Origin: Pseudothioclava sp033100795
GTDB taxonomy: Bacteria; Pseudomonadota; Alphaproteobacteria; Rhodobacterales; Rhodobacteraceae
NCBI RefSeq assembly: GCF_033100795.1
Contig: NZ_JAWLVI010000001.1
Coordinates: 1,054,001 to 1,118,000, forward strand
DNA length: 64,000 bases
Direction of reading: 5' to 3'
The notes under the pieces were generated by a model. The model saw only the letters and a list, made by a program, of their open reading frames with translations. It was not told the DNA's origin and did no database searches. Numbering within the stretch: position 1 is the stretch's first letter; each line of letters opens with the position of its first letter. Shown piece by piece: positions 8,873 to 17,027 of the stretch. Both the position numbers and the translations under genes were made by a program.

Positions 8873-9537
8873 GCCAGCGCCCCGTCAGCAAGCTGCACCA
8901 CACGGTCGCAGCGCGCGGCGAGTTCGGGCGCGTGGGTCACAAGGACCAGCGTCGCCCCGTGGCGGTCTTGCAGATCAAAGAGCAAATCCATGATCGCCGC
9001 ACCATTGGCCGCATCAAGGTTGCCCGTGGGTTCATCCGCCAACAACAACTCGGGACGCGGGGCGACCGCACGGGCCAGCGCGACACGCTGCTGCTCGCCC
9101 CCCGACATTTCAGACGGGTAATGCCCCAGACGATGGCCAAGGCCAACGGCGGCCAGCTCGGCCTCGGCACGGGCAAACGCATCCGGCTCACCGGCAATTT
9201 CCAAAGGCAGCGCCACGTTTTCCAGCGCGGTCATCGTGGGGACAAGGTGGAAGGACTGGAACACAATCCCCATCCGCCCGCGCCGGAACCGCGCCAGCGC
9301 ATCCTCGTCCATCGCCCCCAGATCATGGCCAAGCACCTGCACCGAGCCATGCGTCGCGCGCTCCAGCCCGCCCATCAGCATCAGAAGCGAGGATTTCCCC
9401 GACCCCGACGGCCCCGTCAGCCCGACCGAACTGCCGCGCTCAATATCAAGTGAAATGCCGTGTAAAATCTCGACGGGGCCGGCATTTCCGTCCAAGGTAA
9501 GGCCGACATCCCGAAGGGTAAGACTGTGAACTGACAT
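8869..9537 (-). CDS. ABC transporter ATP-binding protein, YbbA-like (LolD/MacB type)
   Basis: The product has 222 residues: Walker A GPSGSGKSS, Q-loop, signature MSGGEQQR, Walker B LLLADEPTGNLD and the H-switch VTHAPELA. The DEPTGNLDA form is typical of the LolD/MacB/YbbA branch that works with FtsX-type permeases. The ATG at 9537 shares two bases with the ATG of the divergent tesA gene. A longer reading from 9594 would overlap the first 20 codons of tesA and adds residues not expected in the family. Its stop overlaps the start of the permease gene, so the two are translationally coupled. Confidence 0.9.
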   Translation of the reverse strand: MSVHSLTLRDVGLTLDGNAGPVEILHGISLDIERGSSVGLTGPSGSGKSSLLMLMGGLERATHGSVQVLGHDLGAMDEDALARFRRGRMGIVFQSFHLVPTMTALENVALPLEIAGEPDAFARAEAELAAVGLGHRLGHYPSEMSGGEQQRVALARAVAPRPELLLADEPTGNLDAANGAAIMDLLFDLQDRHGATLVLVTHAPELAARCDRVVQLADGALA

Positions 9538-10222
9538 GAAAACCTGCCTTTTAAAACTTACCCCTGCATATGGGGGCTTGCGCGCGATTGGCAAGGCTGG
9601 CGCGCTGATAATGCTGCTTGCGGCTCCGGTGGCGGCAGAGCCACCCGAGGTCGTGATGCTGGGGGATTCTCTGACGCAGGGCTATGGGTTGGCGCCCGAA
9701 GAGGGGCTGGTGCCAGCGCTGCAACGCTGGCTGGATGCGCAGGGCGTCGAGGCGCGGCTGATTAACGCAGGCGTTTCGGGCGACACGACGGCGGGCGGGC
9801 GCGAGCGGCTGGAGTGGTCGCTCAGCGCCGAAACAGACGCCGTGATCGTTGAACTTGGCGGCAATGACATGCTGCGCGGACTATCGCCGCAAGAGGCCCG
9901 CGCCAATCTGGAGGCGATCATGCAGGCTCTGGCCAAGCGCGCCCTGCCCGTGCTTCTGGTCGGCACCCCCGCGCCTGCGAATTTCGGCCCCGAGTATCAG
10001 GCGGGTTTCACGGCGCTCTGGCCCGAGCTGGCCGCGAACTATGACGCGGTGCTGCTGGAGAACCTCCTCGCGCCGATCATGGCCGAACCGTTCGAGACGC
10101 GCGAGGCCAAGGGGCTGATGCAGGCGGACGGGCTTCACCCCGCGCCTGCGGGGGTTGCCTTGGTCGTGGAACAGCTTGGCCCGAAGGTGATCGAACTGCT
10201 GGCGCGGGCCGAGGCGGGCTAG
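9536..10222 (+). CDS. tesA: Arylesterase / lysophospholipase L1-like (TesA, GDSL family)
   Basis: The product has 228 residues with a signal peptide ending near residue 34 (LLAAPVAA). Block I is MLGDSLTQGYG with nucleophile S45. Block III is GGND near 108. The catalytic pair is D198 and H201 in DGLHPAPAG. These are the SGNH-hydrolase hallmarks of periplasmic TesA, a thioesterase/lysophospholipase. Its start codon overlaps that of the divergent ybbA-like gene, and this tesA/ybbA/ybbP neighbourhood is conserved as far as E. coli. The last four bases overlap the end of the convergent MFS gene. Confidence 0.92.
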   Translation: MKTCLLKLTPAYGGLRAIGKAGALIMLLAAPVAAEPPEVVMLGDSLTQGYGLAPEEGLVPALQRWLDAQGVEARLINAGVSGDTTAGGRERLEWSLSAETDAVIVELGGNDMLRGLSPQEARANLEAIMQALAKRALPVLLVGTPAPANFGPEYQAGFTALWPELAANYDAVLLENLLAPIMAEPFETREAKGLMQADGLHPAPAGVALVVEQLGPKVIELLARAEAG

Positions 10223-11421
10223 GCGCTCTGGTCCATCCGCCAAAGCGCCACCGCCCCCGCAATCGCCAGAACCGCGCCCGCGACAGCCGCCACCTGATAG
10301 CCCGCAAGCGCGGTGCCGATGGCGAAAGTCGCCGCGCAAATCGCGTCCCCCGCCAGCTTTTGCAGCGCCATAAGCGAGGCGCCCGCTCCGGGGCGCGTCT
10401 CCATCAGATCCTGCAAATAGGCGATGGGTTGCGTCAGGATAATCGCGCCGCCCATCGCGCCGGGGACAATGAGCAGCCAGACCAGATCGCTGGCCGCCAA
10501 AAGCGGAATCCCCGCCAGATGCACCGCATAAAGCACCATGCCAGCGACGATCAGCACAGGGCGCGAGACACGCTCCACGATCATCGGCAGCGCCAGCATA
10601 AACGGCACCTCCAGCCCGCCCAAAAGCCCCGCATAAAGCGCGACATCCCCCGCACCACGTTCCGGCGTGGCGGTAAAAACAAGCCCCATCACCACCATAT
10701 ATAGCATCACCGAGCCATGCACCGGCCCAAGCGCCAACACGCGCGCAAGGATCGGCCAGGCGGCGATTTCGTGCAGCGACTGGCGAAAACTCAGCCCCGA
10801 TTTCGGGTCGGGCCAGCGGGTCGCCCCATCGCGCGGCCAGCCCGCGAAGGTCAGCCCCAAAAGCGCCAGCGCCAGCATGGTCGACACCGGATACAGCACC
10901 GTCAGCGGCACGCCCGAGCTAAAAACCACCGCCCAGAATGGCAGCACGATCACCCAAGGCAGGGCAAAAACCGCCCGCAGCGTCGCGTGGATCGCGGGGC
11001 GCTCGGCCTCGGGGCGGGTCGAGGCGGCAAGGCGGGCCAGCGCGAACAACTGCCCGAACAGCGACCCCGCCATCGGCACAATCACGGCCTGCGTCAGAAC
11101 AAACACCCAAGGCACAGGGAACGCCAGCACAAGCCCCATCCCCAGAACCAGCATCAGCACGGACCAAAGCGCGATCGCACGACGGTTTGCCCGCTGATCG
11201 GCCAGAATGCCAAAACCGACCGAGGCCGACACCGCCACCACCGAGGCCACAACCAGAACCATCGAATAGGCACGTTCGCCCAGCCCGAAGACCGTCACCG
11301 CCAGTGCCGAAAGATAGGGCGCCATCGTCGCGGCATAGGCGCCGAAGATCAGCATCAAGCCGACGGTCAGCCTAAGCGCGGGTTCCTCGGCAAAAGGCCG
11401 CAAGAGGGCGAACCCGCGCAT
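10219..11421 (-). CDS. MFS transporter (SetA/HcaT-like)
   Basis: The product has 400 residues and about 12 hydrophobic segments. The cytoplasmic loop between helices 2 and 3 contains GILADQRANRRAIALW, a form of the MFS motif GxLaDRxGRR. The closest general type is the sugar-efflux/phenylpropionate carrier group, but the substrate cannot be told from sequence. The start overlaps the stop of the upstream flavoprotein gene (TGATG), so both are probably made from one transcript. That makes transport of a hydroxy acid or related metabolite possible, though this is only an inference from position. Confidence 0.85.
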   Translation of the reverse strand: MRGFALLRPFAEEPALRLTVGLMLIFGAYAATMAPYLSALAVTVFGLGERAYSMVLVVASVVAVSASVGFGILADQRANRRAIALWSVLMLVLGMGLVLAFPVPWVFVLTQAVIVPMAGSLFGQLFALARLAASTRPEAERPAIHATLRAVFALPWVIVLPFWAVVFSSGVPLTVLYPVSTMLALALLGLTFAGWPRDGATRWPDPKSGLSFRQSLHEIAAWPILARVLALGPVHGSVMLYMVVMGLVFTATPERGAGDVALYAGLLGGLEVPFMLALPMIVERVSRPVLIVAGMVLYAVHLAGIPLLAASDLVWLLIVPGAMGGAIILTQPIAYLQDLMETRPGAGASLMALQKLAGDAICAATFAIGTALAGYQVAAVAGAVLAIAGAVALWRMDQSA

Positions 11422-12791
11422 CAGGGCAAGACCTTGCCGGGGTTCAGGATGCCCTTCGGATCAAGCGCGGATTTGATCGCGCGCATCACCTCAAGCGCCA
11501 CGGGGTCTTTATGCCGCGCCATTGTTGCGCGCTTGGAAACGCCAACCCCATGCTCGGCCGAGAACGAACCGCCAAGCGCGACCGTTTCCTCGGCCACCGC
11601 CGCGCGGATCGCCGCCGCTTGCGCCATATCCGAAGGGTAAGCGCAATAATGGATATTGCCGTCCCCCAGATGCGCGATGACCAGCTCTTCCGCCTGCGGG
11701 TCCAGCGCATGCAGGCGCTTTTTCATACGCATCAGGAAGGTCTCCAGCCGGTCCAGCGGCAGGGCGATGTCTGTGTCGACCAGATCAGGCGTGGTAAAAG
11801 TGATCTCGGCGGCAGATTCGCGCATCTCCCACAGCTTGCGGCGCTGCGTTTCCGAATTAGCAACAATTGCCTCGCTGATTTGCCCCACCTCGAAGGCGTC
11901 CGCCAGAAGCGCCTCCAGCCGCTCTTGCGGCGCCTCACCCGCGATGGTTGTCGCGGTCTCGATCAGCACATTCACAGGCGCCGGATCAAAGGGACAGGTC
12001 AGTTCGGGCTTCAAGCGCGCAAGCCGCTCCATATAGCGGTCCGGCATGAATTCGAACGCCTCGACCATGCCACCCGTGCCCGCCTGCACCGCGTTCAACA
12101 GCGCCAGCGCCGAAGGCAGGTCACGCATCCCGACCAGCGCAGTTGCATAGGCCGAGGGCGCAGGCACCATGCGCAGCACCGCCGCCGTTATCACGCCCAA
12201 GGTTCCTTCGGCCCCGATCATCAGGTCGCGCAGATCATAGCCGGTGTTGTCCTTGTGCAGCTCGGTCATCAGGTCCATCACCCGCCCGTCGGCCAGCACG
12301 ACCTCGAGCCCAAGGCACAGCGCCCGCGCCGAGCCATAGCGCACCACGTTCGAGCCACCTGCATTGGTCGACAAAAAGCCCCCGACCATCGCAGAGCCTT
12401 TGGCCCCGAAGGTCAGCGGAAAAGCCAACCCCGCCTCGGCCGCGCGGCTGTGCAGGGTTTCCAGAATGACGCCCGCCTCAGCGACAACCGTCCGCGTTTC
12501 GGCATTAAAACTGCGCAGACGGTTCAGCCGCGACAGCGACAACATCAGCGCGCCTTCCGCCATCGTGCCGCCGTTCAGCCCCGTGTTCCCGCCAACGGGC
12601 ACCACGGGCGTTCCGGTCTCATGCGCCAGCGCCAGAACCGCCGAAACCTCGGCCGTCGAGGCGGGCCGCAACACCGCCAAAGGCGACCAATGGTAATGCC
12701 CCGTCCATTCCTGCCCAAACCCCGCCGTATCGGCGCCGGTCAACACATGCTCGGGGCCAATCAGCCCGCGCAGACGGTCCAGAAGTTCCAT
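11421..12791 (-). CDS. FAD-binding oxidoreductase, GlcD/D-2-hydroxyglutarate dehydrogenase-like
   Basis: The product has 456 residues. The N-terminal PCMH-type FAD domain contains PVVPVGGNTGLNGGT and the later GSAMVGGFLSTNAGGSNVVRYG. The C-terminal FAD-oxidase domain ends with AHLGDGNIHYCAYP and FSAEHGVGVSKR, which carry the conserved histidines of D-lactate, glycolate and 2-hydroxyglutarate dehydrogenases. It oxidises a D-2-hydroxy acid with FAD. There is no iron-sulfur domain and no signal peptide. The start at 12791 follows a GGGGGG run; the open frame extends far upstream into the hemC region but without family sequence. It is coupled to the MFS gene downstream. Confidence 0.88.
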   Translation of the reverse strand: MELLDRLRGLIGPEHVLTGADTAGFGQEWTGHYHWSPLAVLRPASTAEVSAVLALAHETGTPVVPVGGNTGLNGGTMAEGALMLSLSRLNRLRSFNAETRTVVAEAGVILETLHSRAAEAGLAFPLTFGAKGSAMVGGFLSTNAGGSNVVRYGSARALCLGLEVVLADGRVMDLMTELHKDNTGYDLRDLMIGAEGTLGVITAAVLRMVPAPSAYATALVGMRDLPSALALLNAVQAGTGGMVEAFEFMPDRYMERLARLKPELTCPFDPAPVNVLIETATTIAGEAPQERLEALLADAFEVGQISEAIVANSETQRRKLWEMRESAAEITFTTPDLVDTDIALPLDRLETFLMRMKKRLHALDPQAEELVIAHLGDGNIHYCAYPSDMAQAAAIRAAVAEETVALGGSFSAEHGVGVSKRATMARHKDPVALEVMRAIKSALDPKGILNPGKVLP

Positions 12792-12864
12792 ATGCCCCCC
12801 AAAGGCAGCGAAGCGCGCGCGCCCCGCGAGGCTCGCAGGGCGCATAGCATTTTCAATCAACGGC

Positions 12865-13818
12865 TTAGCGCCAGTCGAAAAAGTCCTTGGGTGCGCGCGC
12901 CAGAAGTTTACGCGCAATATCGGCGCCAAGCTCGGCTGCATCCGAAATCGCCGCGCGTCCCTCTTCGAAGAGCGCGTCCGACCCATCGGGCCGCAGCACT
13001 TCGCCGCGCAGCCAGATCTGATCGCCCTCAAGCACGGCCAGCCCCGCAATCGGCGTTTCGCACGAGCCATCCAGCGTCGCCAGATAGCTGCGCTCGGCCG
13101 CCAGACGGTGGCCTGCGTCGGCATTGTGGATCGCGGCCAGCAGCGCCTCGGCCTGCGCATCAGCCGCGCGCCGTTCGATCCCGATGCAGCCCTGCGCCAC
13201 GGCGGGCAGCATTTCCTCGGGCTCGATCGCGGACCGCGCGACCTGCGACATGCCCAGACGGTTCAGGCCAGCCATCGCAAGGAAGGTGGCGGTCGCGACC
13301 TTATCTTCCAGCTTTTTCATCCGCGTCTGCACATTGCCGCGGAACTCGACCATTTTCAGATCGGGGCGGCGATAGGCAAGCTGCGCGCGACGCCGCAGGG
13401 ACGACGAGCCGATCACCGCGCCCTCGGGCAGATCGGAAATCGAGGCGTAGTCAAAGCTGACGAATGCATCGCGGGTATCTTCGCGCGGCAGATAGCAGTC
13501 CAGGAGCAGCCCCTCGGGTTGCTTGACCGGCATATCCTTCATCGAGTGCACCGCGATGTCGATCCGGCCATCCAGCATGGCCTCTTCGATCTCTTTGGTG
13601 AACAGCCCCTTGCCGCCAAGCTCTTTCAGCGGCTTGTCCGCGTCGATCAGCGCGCGGTCATCTCCGGTCGTCTTGATGACGACGATCTCGAAGGCATCCT
13701 CGGGCAGGCCGTGGGCCGCCATCAGGCGCGAGCGGGTTTCGTAAGCCTGAGCCAGCGCGAGCGGCGAACCGCGCGTTCCGATTTTCAGGGGCGATTGGGC
13801 GTTGGGCATCTGTTCCAT
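12865..13818 (-). CDS. hemC: Hydroxymethylbilane synthase (porphobilinogen deaminase)
   Basis: The product has 317 residues, the normal HemC length. It begins with KIGTRGSPLALAQA and contains the ATIGTSSLRR-like block AVIGSSSLRRRAQL. The dipyrromethane cofactor cysteine lies in LDGSCETPIAGLA. The enzyme joins four porphobilinogen units to hydroxymethylbilane in the cytoplasm. ATG codons at 13818 and 13809 are both possible. The gene is divergent from hemE across 98 bases, an arrangement also known from Rhodobacter capsulatus, so both haem genes may share control elements. Confidence 0.96.
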   Translation of the reverse strand: MEQMPNAQSPLKIGTRGSPLALAQAYETRSRLMAAHGLPEDAFEIVVIKTTGDDRALIDADKPLKELGGKGLFTKEIEEAMLDGRIDIAVHSMKDMPVKQPEGLLLDCYLPREDTRDAFVSFDYASISDLPEGAVIGSSSLRRRAQLAYRRPDLKMVEFRGNVQTRMKKLEDKVATATFLAMAGLNRLGMSQVARSAIEPEEMLPAVAQGCIGIERRAADAQAEALLAAIHNADAGHRLAAERSYLATLDGSCETPIAGLAVLEGDQIWLRGEVLRPDGSDALFEEGRAAISDAAELGADIARKLLARAPKDFFDWR

Positions 13819-13916
13819 GTCGCCTTGGTATCCGCGTCAAAAGGCCCGCGCAAGCGCCCTCGCGCTTGACATTGCGCCGCAGGACAAATTCAAGGGGGCT
13901 AACAAGGAGAAGCGCC
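13819..13916. promoter_or_regulatory. Shared hemC/hemE divergent promoter region
   Basis: This 98-base gap separates divergent hemC and hemE. It contains TTGACA at 13866-13871 reading towards hemE; the -10 region about 17 bases on (TTCAAG) is poor. No perfect FNR-type box is present, only a lone GTCAA half near 13836-13840. Confidence 0.4.
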
Positions 13917-14948
13917 ATGACCGAAAAGACCATCCTGCGAGCCTTGAAAGGCGAAGTTCTGCCCACACCGCCCGTGTGGATGATGCGTCAGGCGGGGCGT
14001 TACCTGCCCGAATACCGCGCGACCCGCGCCGAGGCGGGCGACTTTCTGTCGCTGTGCTATAATTCGGATCTCGCCGCCGAGGTGACGTTGCAACCGATCC
14101 GCCGCTACGGGTTCGATGCGGCGATTCTGTTTGCCGACATCCTGCTACTGCCGCAAGCGCTTGGGGCGGAACTGTGGTTTGAGACGGGCGAAGGCCCGCG
14201 CCTGTCCACGATCTCCGGCCCCGACGGGTTGCGCGCGCTTAAGGGCAAGGACGACATCCACGACCACCTTGCGCCGGTTTACGAGACCATGCGCATCCTC
14301 TCGCGCGAGTTGCCGAAGGAAACCACGCTGATCGGGTTCGCGGGCGCGCCGTGGACGGTTGCGACCTATATGATCGCCGGTCGCGGCACCAAGGACCAGG
14401 GTCCGGCACATGCGCTCAAGTCTGCGGACCGCGCGACGTTTCAGGGCATCATCGACCTGCTGACGGAATCGACCATCGAATATCTGTCGAAACAGGTCGA
14501 AGCCGGGGCCGAGGTCGTCAAGATTTTCGACTCGTGGGCCGGCAGCCTGAAAGAGCAGGATTTCGAGGATTTCGCCGTTGCGCCTGCAAAGCGCATCATT
14601 TCGGAGATGAAAGCGCGCTTCCCCGGCCTGCCGGTCATCGCCTTCCCGCGTGAGGCTGGCGACAAATACATCGGCTTCCATGCGAAAACCGGCGCCGATT
14701 GCGTGGCGATCGACAATTCGGTCAGCCCCGAGTGGGCGGCCACGAATGTGCAGAGCGCGGGCTGCGTGCAGGGCAACCTTGACCCGCGCCATATGGTGAC
14801 GGGTGGGCAAGAGCTGATTGACGCGACCCGCCACGTCGTCGAGGCGTTCAGGAACGGCCCGCATATCTTCAACCTCGGGCACGGGATCACTCCCGACGCT
14901 GATCCAGAAAATGTGCATCTGATGCTGGAGACGATCCGCAAGGGATAA
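13917..14948 (+). CDS. hemE: Uroporphyrinogen decarboxylase
   Basis: The product has 343 residues, the usual HemE length. The N-terminal signature PVWMMRQAGRYLPEYR contains the conserved arginines that bind the substrate carboxylates. Further family blocks are FAGAPWTVATYMI and the C-terminal FNLGHGITPDADPENV. It decarboxylates the four acetate groups of uroporphyrinogen III to give coproporphyrinogen III, the substrate of both HemF and HemN in this window. The ATG at 13917 follows AAGGAG; an upstream start at 13866 lacks a ribosome site. A strong hairpin follows the gene. Confidence 0.97.
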   Translation: MTEKTILRALKGEVLPTPPVWMMRQAGRYLPEYRATRAEAGDFLSLCYNSDLAAEVTLQPIRRYGFDAAILFADILLLPQALGAELWFETGEGPRLSTISGPDGLRALKGKDDIHDHLAPVYETMRILSRELPKETTLIGFAGAPWTVATYMIAGRGTKDQGPAHALKSADRATFQGIIDLLTESTIEYLSKQVEAGAEVVKIFDSWAGSLKEQDFEDFAVAPAKRIISEMKARFPGLPVIAFPREAGDKYIGFHAKTGADCVAIDNSVSPEWAATNVQSAGCVQGNLDPRHMVTGGQELIDATRHVVEAFRNGPHIFNLGHGITPDADPENVHLMLETIRKG

Positions 14949-14950
14949 GG

Positions 14951-14974
14951 AAAGGGGCCACGCGGCCCCTTTTT
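14951..14974. terminator. Hairpin between convergent hemE and LysE-family genes
   Basis: AAAGGGGCC at 14951-14959 pairs with GGCCCCTTTT around a four-base ACGC loop and runs into TTTTT. It is flanked by A and T runs and should work in both directions for the two converging genes. Confidence 0.85.
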
Positions 14975-15585
14975 CATTGCGCCGTTTTCACCGCGAACCA
15001 AACCGCGATTGCCGCCAGCCCGACAGACAGCACGCGGCGCAAAATCCGCTCGCTCGTCGGGTTTTCAAAGATTGCCCGCGCCGCCCCCGCCATCGCCACA
15101 ATCGCGGCATGGATACCGGTCGCGACCGCCACATAAACAGCGGAAAACAAAAGCGTTTCGCGCAAGCTTTCGGTGGCACCAAGGAACGTCGGCAGCACCG
15201 CCATATAAAATGCCGCCGCTTTGGGGTTCAGCAAGTTGGTGATCAGCCCGCGCTTGAAATGGCGCCAGTTCGAAGCGCTGTCCGTCGCCAGTGAGGCCAC
15301 CCCGTCGGCACCGCGCCACCCGTCATAGGCAAGCCACAACAGATACCCGACCCCGAGCCAGCGCAGCCCCTGATAGGCCAGCGCCGACCCCGCCACCAAA
15401 GCGGTCAACCCAAGCGCCGCCAGCAGCCCCACAATCGACAGCCCCAACGCCACGCCCGCCACGGCGGAAAACCCGCGCCGCCGCCCCTCGGTCGCGGCGA
15501 CAACGGCCAGATAGGCCATATTCGGCCCCGGCGTCAGCTCGATCAGAAACGAGGCAAGCGCAAAGGCGATCAGACGTTCTTCCAG
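14974..15585 (-). CDS. LysE/RhtB-family exporter, probable CTG start
   Basis: The first ATG (15519) would give a 181-residue protein lacking the first membrane helix. The frame upstream stays open and encodes LEERLIAFALASFLIELTPGPN, the LysE-family N-terminal helix with the conserved LTPGPN signature. The open frame ends upstream at the hemF stop codon. No ATG, GTG or TTG lies in this stretch, but CTG at 15585 follows GGGGG by 5 bases and gives 203 residues, the normal family length; CTG at 15573 is the alternative. About six helices are visible. The family exports amino acids such as lysine, threonine or homoserine lactone; the substrate is unknown. It lies 15 bases after hemF and may be co-transcribed. 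Confidence 0.78.
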   Translation of the reverse strand: MEERLIAFALASFLIELTPGPNMAYLAVVAATEGRRRGFSAVAGVALGLSIVGLLAALGLTALVAGSALAYQGLRWLGVGYLLWLAYDGWRGADGVASLATDSASNWRHFKRGLITNLLNPKAAAFYMAVLPTFLGATESLRETLLFSAVYVAVATGIHAAIVAMAGAARAIFENPTSERILRRVLSVGLAAIAVWFAVKTAQ

Positions 15586-15600
15586 CTTAACCCCCGAATA

Positions 15601-16497
15601 TTACGGCCATTTTGCAATCGGCGGCAGGCTCATCAGCACCGCATCCGCGTTATGGCCGGTCTCCAGCCCGAACTTGGTGCCGCGATCATAGACCAGATTA
15701 TATTCGGCATAGAGGCCGCGATGGATGAACTGCGTTTCGCGGTCGGCCTCGGACCAGGGGGTATCGCGGCGACGCTCGGTCACGGGGACGAAGGCGGGCA
15801 GAAACGCCTCGCCCACCGAACGGGTGAAGGCGAAATCGGCCTCCCAGTTGTCGGTGTTCAGATCGTCGTAGAAAATCCCGCCGACACCGCGCGCGCGGCC
15901 CCGATGCGGGACAAAGAAATACTCGTCCGCCCACGCCTTGAAGCGCGGGTAATAGGTCGGGTCATGGGCATCGCAGGCGCCGCGCAACACATCGTGGAAC
16001 TGCGCGGTATCCTCGGCATATTCGATGCAAGGATTAAGGTCTGCACCACCCCCGAACCACCACGCACCCGGCGTCCAGAACATCCGCGTATTCATGTGAA
16101 CTGCGGGCGTATGCGGGTTTTGCATATGCGCGACAAGGCTGATGCCGCTCGCCCAGAAGCGCGGGTCATCCTCCATCCCCGGCACGCCGCGCGCGGCCAT
16201 CGCGGCCTGCGCCCGCGGGGCCAAGGTGCCCCAGACGGTCGAGATATTCACGCCGACCTTTTCAAACACGCGCCCGCCGCGCAACACGCTCATCTTGCCG
16301 CCGCCGTTATCTTCGCCATTCGGGCCTGTGCGCACCGTCGGCGTGACCTCGAACCGGCCCGCCGGAAGCCCCGCATGGGGGCCGGTAGTCTGGCTGTCCT
16401 CCAGCGCCTCGAAACTGGCGACGATCCGGTCGCGCAGATCGGAAAACCATTGGCTGGCGCGGGCTTTACGTTCGTCGAACGGGTCGGTGGTGGTCAT
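15601..16497 (-). CDS. hemF: Oxygen-dependent coproporphyrinogen III oxidase
   Basis: The product has 298 residues. It shows the HemF blocks GGGKMSVLRGGRVFEKVGVN, PAVHMNTRMFW with the catalytic-region histidine, WWFGGGADLNP, and the C-terminal YNLVYDRGTKFGLETG. It oxidatively decarboxylates coproporphyrinogen III to protoporphyrinogen IX using molecular oxygen, in the cytoplasm. The ATG at 16497 follows GGGAGAGAG. It complements hemN at 32.3 kb, which does the same step without oxygen. No FNR-type box is visible upstream, so it should not be part of the FnrL group. Confidence 0.97.
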   Translation of the reverse strand: MTTTDPFDERKARASQWFSDLRDRIVASFEALEDSQTTGPHAGLPAGRFEVTPTVRTGPNGEDNGGGKMSVLRGGRVFEKVGVNISTVWGTLAPRAQAAMAARGVPGMEDDPRFWASGISLVAHMQNPHTPAVHMNTRMFWTPGAWWFGGGADLNPCIEYAEDTAQFHDVLRGACDAHDPTYYPRFKAWADEYFFVPHRGRARGVGGIFYDDLNTDNWEADFAFTRSVGEAFLPAFVPVTERRRDTPWSEADRETQFIHRGLYAEYNLVYDRGTKFGLETGHNADAVLMSLPPIAKWP

Positions 16498-16625
16498 GCG
16501 CTCTCTCCCTTTTTGCGCTTGATAGCAGGCGGGCGCGCCGTTCTGAACAGGTTTTGCGCGCTGGCCCCGATTTACCTTTGCTCTGGCGCAGGTTAATATC
16601 TGCGCCAAACGGTAAGGGGTTTCCC

Positions 16626-17027
16626 ATGCAACGGATTTTCGGCCTCGGGCTTTTGGCCCTTCTCGCTGCCTGCGGCACGCCGCAAGAGCAATGTATCCGG
16701 CGCGAGACCAGCGAGCTGCGCACCGTCCAGTCGCTTTTGTCCGAGGTCGAGGCCAATCTCGCGCGGGGCTATGCCATCGAGACCTACGAGACCACGATCC
16801 CCCAATGGGAGGTCTGTGGCTATGACGAGATTACCCGCAAAAACGGTGATGTGGTGCGCAAGGCGCGCATGTGCTGGCAGGACCATGTTGTGACGCACGA
16901 GCGTAAGGTCGCCATTGATCCGGCGGCGGAAAAGCGCAAACGCGACGGGTTGGTCGCCAAGCGCAAAGTGCTGCTGGCGGCGGCCGAAAGGGCGATCGAG
17001 GTCTGCAAGACCGCCTACCCCGAGTAG
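16626..17027 (+). CDS. Hypothetical lipoprotein with four further cysteines
   Basis: The product has 133 residues and is not recognised as a named family. It begins with a lipoprotein signal, MQRIFGLGLLALLAAC, with lipidation expected at C16. Four more cysteines (C23, C64, C83, C127) could form two disulfides in the periplasm. Residues 27-50 and 98-127 are strongly helical and charged. The ATG at 16626 is fixed by the signal peptide. It ends directly against the stop of the convergent SDR gene. The first codon lies 128 bases from the divergent hemF start. A cell-envelope location is probable; the role is unknown. Confidence 0.75.
   Translation: MQRIFGLGLLALLAACGTPQEQCIRRETSELRTVQSLLSEVEANLARGYAIETYETTIPQWEVCGYDEITRKNGDVVRKARMCWQDHVVTHERKVAIDPAAEKRKRDGLVAKRKVLLAAAERAIEVCKTAYPE

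Noticed and set aside
14974..15519. LysE-family gene as an N-terminally truncated pseudogene
   Set aside because: The missing helix and LTPGPN motif are encoded in frame just upstream, so a non-ATG start explains it better than truncation.
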